DNA of 64,000 nt, taken from NCBI GenBank assembly GCA_017942165.1, contig JAGKSB010000016.1:1-64000 (forward strand). The letters run 5' to 3'. The translations under genes were made by a program, and so were the position numbers. This stretch comes from Rhinopithecimicrobium faecis. Lineage in GTDB: Bacteria > Bacteroidota > Bacteroidia > Sphingobacteriales > Sphingobacteriaceae. The notes beneath the pieces were generated by a model. That model did no database searches. It worked only from the letters and a program-made list of their open reading frames with translations, and had not been told where the DNA came from. This document shows, piece after piece, positions 23,896 to 33,099 of this stretch. Each line of letters begins with the position of its first letter. The stretch's first letter is position 1.

Positions 23896-26800
23896 ATGTT
23901 TAAAAAAGTAATACACAGGCCAGTATTCGCAATCGTGATATCGGTCATTATCTTATTTGTCGGAGGCCTCGCTATTAAACAGCTGCCTACGGAACAATTT
24001 CCGAAAATTGCCCCCACCACAGTAGCAGTTTCTATTGCCTACCCCGGGGCCAGTGCGGATGTCCTTGTGAAGTCCTCACTAATAACCATTGAAAATGCCA
24101 TCAACGGCGTGCAAGGCATGCGCTATATGGCGACCGACGCCACCAGTGCTGGAGAAGCAACATTAAATATCGTATTCGATCCAGGGACAGACCCCAATGA
24201 AGCAGTCGTACTTGTGAAGACAAGAATAGATCAGGTCATGCCCCTACTACCAGAATTGGTGCAAAAGGAAGGCGTTATCGTAAATCCTATTCAGCCTTCC
24301 ATGTTGATGTACGTCAACTTATATAGCACGAATAAAAACATGGATGAGAAATTTCTCTACAACTATGCGACAGTAAATATTATCCCGGAAATAAACCGTA
24401 TCCACGGTATAGCAAGATCACAAATATTAGGTAGCCGCCGCTATGCCATGCGTATATGGCTAGATCCTGATCGCATGCGTGCCTATGGTCTCTCTGTAGA
24501 TGAAGTCATGGAAGCTATCGGTGATCAAAGTATTATTGGCCGTCCTGGCCGTCTAGGGCAATCATCTGGTTTAGCCGCCCAATCCCTAGAATATGTACTG
24601 ACTTACAAGGGCCAGTATAATAAGCCGGAAGAATATGAAAGTATTATTGTACGCGCTAATTCTGAAGGGGAAAATATCAAGCTAAAGGATATTGCAAAAG
24701 TGGAATTGGGCTCGGAATTTTTTGATATCTACTCCAATTTAGACGGACACCCCTCGGCATCCATAGTCTTAAAGCAGAATTATGGCTCCAATGCGAATGA
24801 CGTAATCCGTGACGTGAAAACGAAGTTAGAAGAGATGAAGGCCAACTTCCCTCCAGGTGTAGACTACAAAATATCCTATGATGTATCACAATTCTTAGAT
24901 GCTTCCATTGAGCAGGTAGTACATACGCTGAGGGATGCTTTTATCCTTGTTGCCCTTGTCGTATTTATATTCTTAGGCGATTGGCGCTCCACCTTAATTC
25001 CGATTATCGCGGTGCCGGTATCTTTAATTGGTACATTTTTCGTGCTTCAGCTATTTGGTCTCTCCATTAACTTGGTAACACTATTTGCGTTGGTATTAGC
25101 GATTGGTATTGTTGTCGATGACGCTATTGTCGTCGTCGAGGCCGTCCATGCGAAAATGGAAGAAAAGCACCTTTCGCCCTACTTAGCGGTAAAAGAAGTA
25201 ATGGGAACCATCGCCGGCGCAATTATCGCTATTACGGCAGTAATGGTAGCTGTATTTGTTCCCATTTCCTTTATGTCGGGTCCTGTGGGGACCTTCTATC
25301 GACAATTTTCCATTACCATGGCCAGTGCGATTGTTATCTCAGCACTAGTCGCACTGACGCTGACTCCTGTGCTCTCAGCAATAATTCTAAAAAATAACCA
25401 TGGGCAGGAGAAAAAGAAAAATATATTTTCAAAGATCATGGACTCCTTCAACCGAGGGTTTGATAAACTAACCGGTAAGTACGCTTCCTTCCTCCGTAAA
25501 ATTGTCACACGCAAAATGGTTACTTGGAGCATATTAATTGTCTTTTGTGTGGCCACCTTTCTTGTCAACAGAACCCTTCCTGGTGGATTTATCCCGAGTG
25601 AGGATCAGGGTACGGTATATGCGATTATCCAGACGCCTCCGGGATCCACCTTGGAGCAAACGAATAAGATCTCGCGTGAACTGCAAGCAATCTGTCTAAA
25701 AGTTGATGGTGTAGCTTCGGTATCTTCTTTAGCAGGCTATGAGATTATGACTGAAGGTCGCGGTTCTAATGCCGGTACCTGTTTAATAAACTTAAAAACT
25801 TGGAATGAGCGCGAGCACTCCGTTAAAGAAATTATGGAGGAGTTTGAGGAGAAAACGAAAAACTTAGGAGCTACGGTAGAGTTTTTCGAACCCCCAGCGG
25901 TGCCAGGATTCGGTTCCTCAGGTGGATTTTCTATGCGCCTTTTAGATTTAAACAGAACGACAGACTACCAAGATTTTGATAAGGTAAACAAAACATTTAT
26001 CACCAATCTTAAGAAACGAAAAGAGCTTTCGGGCTTATTCACCTTCTTTGCAGCAAACTACCCCCAATATGAGCTCGTATTTGATAATAATGCGGCCATG
26101 CAAAAGGGAGTATCCATAGGTAAAGCCATGGAAAACTTAAATATCTTAATAGGTAGTACCTACGAGCAGGGATTTATACGCTTTGGGCAGTTCTTCAAAG
26201 TTTATGTGCAGTCAGCGCCGGAATTCCGTAGGCTACCTTCGGATATCCTGAATCTTTATGTGAAGAATGATCACGGAGAAATGGTGCCTTACTCCTCATT
26301 TATGTCTATTAAAAAAACGCAAGGACCCAATGAGATTACGCGCTATAATATGTATAATTCAGCGGCAATTCGGGGTCTACCTGCGAAAGGATATACGACG
26401 GCAGATGCCATTAAAGCTATCAATGAAACCGCTGTGGAAACACTCCCACATGGCTATAAAATTGCTTGGGAAGGTCTCTCTTATGATGAGGCACAGCGTG
26501 GAAATGAAGCTATTTATGTATTCTTAGTGGTACTTATCTTCGTTTACCTCGTGCTTGCTGCGCAATACGAAAGCTTTATTCTACCCTTTGCCGTGCTCCT
26601 CTCCCTACCTATGGGAGTCTTTGGATCCTTCTTTTTACTGAAAGCAATGGGTCTAGAAAATGATATCTACGCACAGGTAGGTTTAATTATGATTATCGGC
26701 TTACTGGGTAAGAATGCCGTACTTATTATTGAAGCTGCTGTCCAGCGTCGCCAGCTTGGGGACAGCATTTTTGAAGCCGCTATTGAGGGCGCAAAATCTC

Positions 26801-27057
26801 GCTTTAGACCTATTTTGATGACTTCCTTTGCTTTTATTGCGGGATTAATTCCCTTGGTTTTTGCACATGGCGCCGGAGCCATAGGAAATCATACCATCGG
26901 AGCCTCAGCTCTAGGTGGCATGCTTATAGGAACACTGTTTGGCGTCATCGTCATCCCCGGTCTCTATTACATCTTTGCCAAACTAGCCGACGGACGTAAG
27001 ATGATCCAAAATGAAGATGAAAAACCCCTTAGCGAAGACATTATCCATTATGAATAA
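23896..27057 (+). CDS. RND-family (HAE1) multidrug efflux pump, inner-membrane subunit
   Basis: 1053 residues, the normal AcrB length. It expels hydrophobic or amphipathic compounds using the proton gradient. Recognisable parts are the first helix and porter start (HRPVFAIVISVIILFVGGLA, IAYPGASADVL), the TM4 proton relay with paired Asp in AIGIVVDDAIVVVEAVH, the second-half GGFIPSEDQGTVYAI, and the late-helix IGLLGKNAVLIIEAAV with its Lys. Twelve membrane helices in two sets of six are apparent. It shares the operon with the adaptor upstream, and its last eight bases overlap the start of the outer-membrane channel gene. Confidence 0.97.
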   Translation: MFKKVIHRPVFAIVISVIILFVGGLAIKQLPTEQFPKIAPTTVAVSIAYPGASADVLVKSSLITIENAINGVQGMRYMATDATSAGEATLNIVFDPGTDPNEAVVLVKTRIDQVMPLLPELVQKEGVIVNPIQPSMLMYVNLYSTNKNMDEKFLYNYATVNIIPEINRIHGIARSQILGSRRYAMRIWLDPDRMRAYGLSVDEVMEAIGDQSIIGRPGRLGQSSGLAAQSLEYVLTYKGQYNKPEEYESIIVRANSEGENIKLKDIAKVELGSEFFDIYSNLDGHPSASIVLKQNYGSNANDVIRDVKTKLEEMKANFPPGVDYKISYDVSQFLDASIEQVVHTLRDAFILVALVVFIFLGDWRSTLIPIIAVPVSLIGTFFVLQLFGLSINLVTLFALVLAIGIVVDDAIVVVEAVHAKMEEKHLSPYLAVKEVMGTIAGAIIAITAVMVAVFVPISFMSGPVGTFYRQFSITMASAIVISALVALTLTPVLSAIILKNNHGQEKKKNIFSKIMDSFNRGFDKLTGKYASFLRKIVTRKMVTWSILIVFCVATFLVNRTLPGGFIPSEDQGTVYAIIQTPPGSTLEQTNKISRELQAICLKVDGVASVSSLAGYEIMTEGRGSNAGTCLINLKTWNEREHSVKEIMEEFEEKTKNLGATVEFFEPPAVPGFGSSGGFSMRLLDLNRTTDYQDFDKVNKTFITNLKKRKELSGLFTFFAANYPQYELVFDNNAAMQKGVSIGKAMENLNILIGSTYEQGFIRFGQFFKVYVQSAPEFRRLPSDILNLYVKNDHGEMVPYSSFMSIKKTQGPNEITRYNMYNSAAIRGLPAKGYTTADAIKAINETAVETLPHGYKIAWEGLSYDEAQRGNEAIYVFLVVLIFVYLVLAAQYESFILPFAVLLSLPMGVFGSFFLLKAMGLENDIYAQVGLIMIIGLLGKNAVLIIEAAVQRRQLGDSIFEAAIEGAKSRFRPILMTSFAFIAGLIPLVFAHGAGAIGNHTIGASALGGMLIGTLFGVIVIPGLYYIFAKLADGRKMIQNEDEKPLSEDIIHYE

Positions 27058-28519
27058 GATTAGAAAATATCAATATACAGGTGTAGCACTCTTTATAGTA
27101 AGCATTGCCGCCTGCAAGCCCATCGAGGTCATACAGCGTACTGAAAGTAAAGCTGTGCCTACGCAATTTAATAGTACAGCAGATTCCTCACAAAATTCAG
27201 GAAAATTAGCTTGGGATGCCTATTTTACCGACACGAACCTGCAGGGCCTAATTAATCAGGCCCTACAGAATAATCAAGAGTTAAATATTATCCTTCAGGA
27301 AATCGCTCAATCGAGGAATGAGGTGACCGGCAAAAAGGGAGAATACCTCCCTACGGTAGGTGCTAAAGTCGGTGCTGCTGTAGATAAAGTCAGCCGCTAC
27401 ACCAATATTGGTGCCATGGAAGCAACCACGGATATTGTTCCCGGTAAGGAGATGCCTGAGCCCGTATTCGACTTAGGTGTAGGCATTCAAGCGCAGTGGG
27501 AAACAGATATCTGGGGCAAGCTCCGCAATGCCACCAAAGCACAGGTGCAGCGTTACCTAGCTTCTATAGAAGGGAAAAATTTTATGACAACCAATCTAAT
27601 TGCTGAGATTGCAAACTCCTATTACGAGCTGCTAGCCTTGGATAATGAACTTATAGTCCTTAATGAAAATATCAAAATCCAGCAAAATGCCTACCTCGTA
27701 GTAAACGACCTTAAGCAAAATGCACGCTCCAATAAATTAGCTGTAAAACGCTTTGAGGCGCAGATCCTAAATACACAAGGTCTTCAGTATGCTATTAAGC
27801 AGCAGATTGTGGAAACAGAAAATAGAATTAATTATCTCGTCGGCAGATTTCCGCAGCCTGTAGCAAGAGATTATAATGCTTTTGACACCCTTATTCCTCC
27901 ATTAGTATTTACAGGTATTCCTGCAGACCTATTGGAAAATAGACCCGATATCAAGCAGGCAGCCTATGAACTTGCTGCTGCAAAATTAGATATTAAGTCT
28001 GCTAAGGCACGCTTCTACCCCTCACTAGATTTGACTGCAGGCTTAGGCTTTAGGGCTTTTGACCCCACCTATTTAATTAAGCCTGAAGCATATTTAGCCA
28101 ACCTTGTTGGTGAATTAACGGCCCCACTCATTAACAAACGTGCGATAAATGCAGCCTACAGCAATGCAAATGCACGCCAAATTCAAGCCGTCTATAATTA
28201 TGAGCAGAAGATTCTTAATGCGTATATTGAAGTCACAAATCAACTTTCCAAAATCCAAAATTTAGCAAGTAGCGTAGCCATAAAAACCAATGAAGTGAAC
28301 GCGCTAACGGAATCTGTAGGCATCGCTAATGACTTATTTAAATATGCGCGTGCCGACTATATGGAAGTACTATTAACGCAACGCGATGCTTTAGAGTCAA
28401 AATTTGATCTCGTAGAGAAGAAAGTTAGCCAGCTAAAAGCTAGTGTTAGTATCTATAAAGCTTTAGGGGGAGGCTGGGACCATAAAGATCTTCCTCCTGC
28501 GGATCTAAAAAACTATTAA
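27050..28519 (+). CDS. RND efflux outer-membrane channel lipoprotein (NodT/OprM type)
   Basis: 490 residues from the ATG at 27050. An upstream in-frame ATG at 27011 lies inside the pump gene; the 27050 start gives a correct lipoprotein signal (lipobox IAAC, Cys22). The two-repeat outer-membrane factor plan is seen: WDAYFTDTNLQGLINQALQN (about 50-70), QAQWETDIWGKLRNATKAQ, then the second repeat with LLENRPDIKQAAYELAAAKL and ARFYPSLDLTAGLGFRAF. These trimeric channels pass efflux substrates across the outer membrane. A strong terminator follows and closes the operon. Confidence 0.93.
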   Translation: MNKIRKYQYTGVALFIVSIAACKPIEVIQRTESKAVPTQFNSTADSSQNSGKLAWDAYFTDTNLQGLINQALQNNQELNIILQEIAQSRNEVTGKKGEYLPTVGAKVGAAVDKVSRYTNIGAMEATTDIVPGKEMPEPVFDLGVGIQAQWETDIWGKLRNATKAQVQRYLASIEGKNFMTTNLIAEIANSYYELLALDNELIVLNENIKIQQNAYLVVNDLKQNARSNKLAVKRFEAQILNTQGLQYAIKQQIVETENRINYLVGRFPQPVARDYNAFDTLIPPLVFTGIPADLLENRPDIKQAAYELAAAKLDIKSAKARFYPSLDLTAGLGFRAFDPTYLIKPEAYLANLVGELTAPLINKRAINAAYSNANARQIQAVYNYEQKILNAYIEVTNQLSKIQNLASSVAIKTNEVNALTESVGIANDLFKYARADYMEVLLTQRDALESKFDLVEKKVSQLKASVSIYKALGGGWDHKDLPPADLKNY

Positions 28520-28561
28520 AAGGAGCCCCATAAAAATATAAAAACAACGTTCTCGCATACG

Positions 28562-28597
28562 AAAAAGGAGCTTACCATGTGGTGAGCTCCTTTTTTT
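28562..28597 (+). terminator. Terminator of the RND efflux operon
   Basis: A 16-bp inverted repeat with one G-T pair (28562-28577 with 28580-28595) followed by T residues to 28597. Confidence 0.9.
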
Positions 28598-28677
28598 ATC
28601 ACCTTTAATAGCAAGTGAATAGCGCACTTTAGAGTCGAAAAAAAATTAAAACCCTATTTTTTACTTATTTTCATGCC

Positions 28678-29823
28678 ATGAATACCACGACACTATTTGG
28701 CATCGACCTACTTCTTACACAAGCGGCAAACTATAAAAATAAACGTATTGGATTAGTCTGCAACGCGGCATCCCTAACGAGTTTGGGCACTCATACGCGC
28801 GTAGCTTTGCAGGAAGCAGGATTCCAAATTGTCAGACTATTTGCCCCGGAGCATGGCTTTGACAGCCAGGGGGTGGATGGCGCTTATATCGATGACAACA
28901 TCGACGCGCTAACACAAATCCCCATTGTAAGTTTATACAGTAAAAAGCTCGCTCCATCTGCTGCTGATCTCGCAGATTTAGATCTGGTAATTGTAGATTT
29001 GCCCGATATTGGAGCGCGCTTTTATACTTATCTATGGACGATGACCTATGTAATGGAGAGCTGTGAGCAGTATGGAACACCGGCCTTAGTGCTTGACCGC
29101 CCCAACCCCATGGCCAAAGATATATCCTTGGCTGAAGGTCCAATTTTAACCCCCAGTTGCGCCTCTTTTATTGGACGTTTCCCTATTCCGATAACGCATC
29201 ACTGTACCTTTGGAGAGCTAGCGAAATATTTCCAGGCAAACTATTTTCCAAATCTTGACCTCCAGATATTGTTTATGGAACATTGGAATCGGTCGATAAA
29301 TAGCAATTATCCTTTTTTCCCTACCTCTCCAGCTATACAACGTAGAGAAACCGTTTACACCTACGCAGGGGCCTGCCTTTTTGAGGGGCTATCGATCCAT
29401 GAAGGCCGAGAAACAGCCTCTCCATTTGCGCAGTTTGGTGCCCCTTGGATAGATGCTGACAGGCTTTTTCTAGCTGCTAGTAAGCTAGCCGACAATGTGA
29501 TCTTAGAACGCGTACATTATACGGCTAGCATAAGTATCTATCAGGGTGAAACCTGTCATGGACTACGCGTTATACCGCAGGATCCAAAAACGTTCTTATC
29601 GGTTGCTTATTTTACGAAGTTAATTGCCCTGATAGATCATTTATTTCCAAATCAGCTGCAAGAAAGAGACTACCTTACCAATGTTAACCCTACAGGCACC
29701 AAACATCTGGACTTATTACTTGGCATACCAAATGCCTTTGAATCTATAATAACTGGAAAATACCAAACGGAATTAAAAACCGAAGAATGGATCGAAAAAA
29801 TTAAACCCTTCATACACTATTAA
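28678..29823 (+). CDS. namZ: DUF1343/NamZ family protein (exo-beta-N-acetylmuramidase-like), no signal peptide
   Basis: 381 residues matching DUF1343 (NamZ, glycoside hydrolase family 171), enzymes that remove terminal N-acetylmuramic acid from peptidoglycan fragments. Conserved blocks are KNKRIGLVCNAASLTSLGTH, VRLFAPEHGFD, IVDLPDIGARFYTYLWTM, LVLDRPNPMAKD and GLSIHEGRETASPFAQFGAP. The Glu/Asp and His of these motifs would form the active site. Known members usually carry an export signal; here the gene begins MNTTTLFGIDLLLTQ with none, and no better upstream start exists because the only nearby upstream ATG (28674) is followed by a stop. It may act in the cytoplasm on recycled muropeptides. 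Confidence 0.8.
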   Translation: MNTTTLFGIDLLLTQAANYKNKRIGLVCNAASLTSLGTHTRVALQEAGFQIVRLFAPEHGFDSQGVDGAYIDDNIDALTQIPIVSLYSKKLAPSAADLADLDLVIVDLPDIGARFYTYLWTMTYVMESCEQYGTPALVLDRPNPMAKDISLAEGPILTPSCASFIGRFPIPITHHCTFGELAKYFQANYFPNLDLQILFMEHWNRSINSNYPFFPTSPAIQRRETVYTYAGACLFEGLSIHEGRETASPFAQFGAPWIDADRLFLAASKLADNVILERVHYTASISIYQGETCHGLRVIPQDPKTFLSVAYFTKLIALIDHLFPNQLQERDYLTNVNPTGTKHLDLLLGIPNAFESIITGKYQTELKTEEWIEKIKPFIHY

Positions 29824-29840
29824 CCCTATGTACTGCATCC

Positions 29841-30497
29841 CTATAACGGGGTCCAGCTAACCTGCGTTTGCGCAGCTAACCAAAAGTCATATTCGAAATA
29901 TGCTGCACGCAAAAATGCCTTCGTCATCTGCTCCCGCGTAGCCTCGGAAGCATTTTCAGCTAAGGCGTCACAGATCGCTATAGCTTCTGTCACAGAAGTA
30001 TTAAAGTCAGCTGCGGCATAGGTGTCCACCCATGCCTGGTATGGATTATTAGGCTGCTGGACGCGATCTTTTATATATCTTCCCACCTCGCCATAGATCC
30101 AAAAACAGGGTAGTGTTGCTGCTGCAGCAACTTCCACACTTTCAAAACCGACTACGGCACGCAGGTAGTGGCAATAATGATGACATGAAGGCTGCATTTC
30201 TCCATAGTCAGCAATAGCATACTGCTTAAAAAAAGATTCATGGAGGACGCGTTCAACAACGATAGCTTGCTCGGCGTAGCCCAAATAGGCCAAAGCATGC
30301 TTAGGGTCTGCTAATTTCGCCGCTATGGCCGCTAATACAGACCCAAAATAAGTTAGATATAGCGCATCTTGCTTCAGGTAAAACTGAAATTTTGTGACCT
30401 CTAGGGTACCAGCTGTCATTTCCTGAATAAAAGGTAAATTTATAATTGCACTGTAAATAGCTTGTGACTCCTGCCAGGTTGCTTCAGACCATTTCAT
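29841..30497 (-). CDS. tenA: TenA aminopyrimidine aminohydrolase (thiaminase II)
   Basis: 218 residues. TenA converts aminomethyl-HMP, a product of thiamine breakdown, back to HMP, which ThiD can phosphorylate. The full active-site set is present at the expected spacing: Asp44 and Tyr47 (FYLKQDALYL), Cys131 and Tyr135 (LPCFWIYGE), Tyr160 and Glu202 (YFEYDFW). It is the last gene of the thiamine salvage operon and overlaps thiD by 14 nt. The complete catalytic set argues for an active enzyme. Confidence 0.93.
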   Translation of the reverse strand: MKWSEATWQESQAIYSAIINLPFIQEMTAGTLEVTKFQFYLKQDALYLTYFGSVLAAIAAKLADPKHALAYLGYAEQAIVVERVLHESFFKQYAIADYGEMQPSCHHYCHYLRAVVGFESVEVAAAATLPCFWIYGEVGRYIKDRVQQPNNPYQAWVDTYAAADFNTSVTEAIAICDALAENASEATREQMTKAFLRAAYFEYDFWLAAQTQVSWTPL

Positions 30498-31317
30498 ATT
30501 TTATCATTTTTTGTGGTTCACTAAAATGGTTTAAAGGGCCATTTCCACCCCCTATATGTAGATCTTGTGCCGCGACAATGCAGTTAAATACATAGTCTTG
30601 CGCTGCTGCAACAGCATCTCTTATCGCATAACCCTGCGCCATGTAGCAGGCAATAGCGGAGGATAAGGTGCAGCCTGATCCGTGTACATTGTTGGTTTTA
30701 ATTTTTGGAGTCTCAAAGACATCCGGTTCTTTATCCGCGTAGAAAAGATAGGAAGTAAGCATCTTTTTCGCTAGGTGTCCACCTTTTAGCAGAACATGGG
30801 GCGTGCCAAACTTCCTAATCTGCGGTCCTGCAACCAACATATCCTCCTCGGTGACTACGGACATCGCTGCTAAAATAGCCGCTTCATCCATATTGGGAGA
30901 TATCAGGGAAGCCCTTGGAAACAAGATTGCTTTCATCGCTTCGACACATTCCGCCTGCATAAGCATATCCCCACTGGTAGCTACCATCACCGGATCAAAG
31001 ACTATAGGAATAGGCGGATAGTTCGCAAGGGTGTCAACGATGCACTGCACAAGCTCTGCGGTGTGCACCATGCCTATTTTTATCACATCCGGTGGGATAT
31101 CCTCGACTACGACTTCAATCTGCTCGCGGACTGCAGACAGAGAAATCGGGTATATATTTCGCACCCCCCATGTATTCTGTATGGGTAAGGCTGTCAGCAC
31201 GGAGCTGGCGTAGCATCCTAGGGAAGAGATTGTCTTTATATCCGCTTGAATCCCCGCTCCTCCACTACTATCGAATCCCGCAATGGTTAATACGGAAGGA
31301 CATTTATAAAGCTTCAT
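30484..31317 (-). CDS. thiD: HMP/HMP-phosphate kinase ThiD
   Basis: 277 residues, ribokinase-like fold. It phosphorylates hydroxymethylpyrimidine (HMP) twice to HMP-PP, the pyrimidine half used by ThiE. Signatures include SVLTIAGFDSSGGAGIQADI at the start, VFDPVMVATSG near residue 107, LISPNMDEA (about 138-146) and the anion-hole motif VHGSGCTLSSAIA with Cys216. It overlaps both tenA and thiE by 14 nt, so expression is tightly coupled within the operon under the TPP riboswitch. Confidence 0.95.
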   Translation of the reverse strand: MKLYKCPSVLTIAGFDSSGGAGIQADIKTISSLGCYASSVLTALPIQNTWGVRNIYPISLSAVREQIEVVVEDIPPDVIKIGMVHTAELVQCIVDTLANYPPIPIVFDPVMVATSGDMLMQAECVEAMKAILFPRASLISPNMDEAAILAAMSVVTEEDMLVAGPQIRKFGTPHVLLKGGHLAKKMLTSYLFYADKEPDVFETPKIKTNNVHGSGCTLSSAIACYMAQGYAIRDAVAAAQDYVFNCIVAAQDLHIGGGNGPLNHFSEPQKMIKYEMV

Positions 31318-31969
31318 AAGATAATTGGTTTAGTAAAAGTTGTGCTTGATATGACGGATCCTTCGCCTTGCAAAGGGCGGAAACAACAGCAATGCTATCT
31401 GCTCCTGCCTGCCATACGTCAGCGCAGTTATCCACCTGCATATTTCCGATAGCAACTAAAGGAAGGTCCGTCGCTTTTCGAATTGCTTGGATACCAGGAA
31501 TACCCCATTCGGTGACGGTATCAACTTTTGTAGCAGTGGAAAATACAGGACTCACACCTAAGTAACTGGCATAGGCTATTGCTGGAGATTGAAGCTGCTG
31601 CCAATATTCTATGGAATAGCCGATAAGCTTATTCGGCCAGCAATAAGCGATTTCCTGTGGGCTTATATCCCGATTACCGACATGTATTCCTGCGGCATCC
31701 ACTTGCATGGCAACGGTTAAATTATCGTTTATAATTAACGGTACGCTATAGGCGTCGGTAATTTCCTTCACACGAAAAGCCTTTGCAAGAAAGGACGCTG
31801 AGGTCGCTTGCTTCTCACGGAGCTGCACCATTGACACTCCCCCTTGTAGGGCTTGCTCCACCACCTGTAAGTACGATAGCTGCGTACAGAACTCCTCAGA
31901 TACTACGAGATATAATGGATAAGGAAATGCGGGATGCAAGCTTTTCTTATAACTATTTTCTAGGCTCAT
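31304..31969 (-). CDS. thiE: Thiamine-phosphate synthase ThiE
   Basis: 221 residues. ThiE joins HMP-PP and thiazole phosphate to make thiamine phosphate. TIM-barrel signatures appear in order: VSMVQLREKQATSASFLAKA, PLIINDNLTVAMQVDAAGIH with VGNRDISP, LGVSPVFSTATK and PLVAIGNM. The usual VAIGGI is VAIGNM here, a conservative departure. It overlaps thiM by 4 nt and thiD by 14 nt within one operon. Confidence 0.94.
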   Translation of the reverse strand: MSLENSYKKSLHPAFPYPLYLVVSEEFCTQLSYLQVVEQALQGGVSMVQLREKQATSASFLAKAFRVKEITDAYSVPLIINDNLTVAMQVDAAGIHVGNRDISPQEIAYCWPNKLIGYSIEYWQQLQSPAIAYASYLGVSPVFSTATKVDTVTEWGIPGIQAIRKATDLPLVAIGNMQVDNCADVWQAGADSIAVVSALCKAKDPSYQAQLLLNQLSYEAL

Positions 31970-32763
31970 CCGACAACTATTTTCAAGTGATCTTTAAACT
32001 CCTGCTCCGTGATATTATAAAGTTTATCGTGTATCAAAAGCTGTAAGGATGCGGGCCCTTCTGCCCTTTTTGCCACCAGTTCACCCACCACACTTAGCAG
32101 AGCGACTGCAGCAATTGTGGATTCAAACACGGTGCTGCTGCGCGCAATAAAAGCGCCTATCAAAGCGGTTGCAGTGCAGCCTAAACCTGTTACGAGACGC
32201 ATCATAGGATCCCCATTTTCAATGCGCACAATGCGCTCTCCATCGATAATATAATCTGTAGCACCGGAAATAGCGACTACAGCAGCATACTTTAGAGACA
32301 CCATTTTTGCCGTATTAAGAGCTTCATCACTGCGATGTAAGCTATCGACACCTTTAGAAAGCACTGCTTTATCAGCTGATAAAGACCTTATTTCCGTGGC
32401 ATTGCCCCGAATTACGGAGGGTGAAAATTGAAGTAGTGATTGGACGGTCTCCGTACGATAGCTGCTTGCTCCAACGCCAACAGGATCTAAGACCCATGGT
32501 TTGTGACTACTATGCGCTTGCTGCAGCGCCAAGCGCATGCTTTCAACAAGCAACTTATCTAATGTGCCAATATTAATCACTAAGGAGTCTGCTTGTGTGG
32601 TGAGCGCCTGAATCTCGGATTCTTCATGCGCCATAATTGGGGAGGCACCGACAGCCAGTAAGGCGTTAGCGGTAGTGTTCATGACCACCTGATTGGTCAT
32701 ATTTAAAATAAGTGGATTTGTGTGACGTAAGGTCTGAATTAAGGACCATAGATTATCTACCAT
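31966..32763 (-). CDS. thiM: Hydroxyethylthiazole kinase ThiM
   Basis: 265 residues, ribokinase-like. ThiM phosphorylates 4-methyl-5-(2-hydroxyethyl)thiazole, letting the cell salvage the thiazole half of thiamine. NPLILNMTNQVVMNTTANAL and GASPIMAHEESE are family hallmarks, and VTGLGCTATALIGAF carries the active-site Cys196. First gene of the thiM-thiE-thiD-tenA operon, 90 nt downstream of the TPP riboswitch. No thiazole synthesis genes (thiG, thiS, thiH) are adjacent, which points to salvage. Confidence 0.95.
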   Translation of the reverse strand: MVDNLWSLIQTLRHTNPLILNMTNQVVMNTTANALLAVGASPIMAHEESEIQALTTQADSLVINIGTLDKLLVESMRLALQQAHSSHKPWVLDPVGVGASSYRTETVQSLLQFSPSVIRGNATEIRSLSADKAVLSKGVDSLHRSDEALNTAKMVSLKYAAVVAISGATDYIIDGERIVRIENGDPMMRLVTGLGCTATALIGAFIARSSTVFESTIAAVALLSVVGELVAKRAEGPASLQLLIHDKLYNITEQEFKDHLKIVVG

Positions 32764-32853
32764 AATAACTATTTAAATGATTTAAATACTTTATGTAGCA
32801 ATCCTATAAAAATAAAGAGTGACGTCAATTAGCGTACTAATTAACAAGCGGAT

Positions 32854-32931
32854 GCTTTTTCCTACGCCAGTATTAACTGGATCAGGTTCAAAGAGTCTCT
32901 CTCAATTCTTTTTACAGAATACCTCTAAAGC
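32854..32931 (-). ncRNA. TPP (thiamine pyrophosphate) riboswitch
   Basis: On the minus strand the conserved aptamer core is present: TTTGAACCTGATCCAGTTAA, then TACTGGCGTAGGAAAAAGC, preceded by GAGAGAGACTC. P1 closes with GCTTTT (plus strand 32854-32859) and AAAGC (32927-32931). It lies upstream of thiM and would repress the salvage operon when TPP is plentiful. Confidence 0.93.
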
Positions 32932-33099
32932 GATAAACTAATATAGCCCTTATTTATAGATTTTGGAAAATATTTTAAGAAAAATAACCGACCTATTTTT
33001 AAAATACACTTTCTGCAGACCCACAGTTACGCTGCTCAATCATTCATAAAAAGTTGACCTTTCAATAAATATTTTTAGTAATTTGAAGAAAAATAAATT

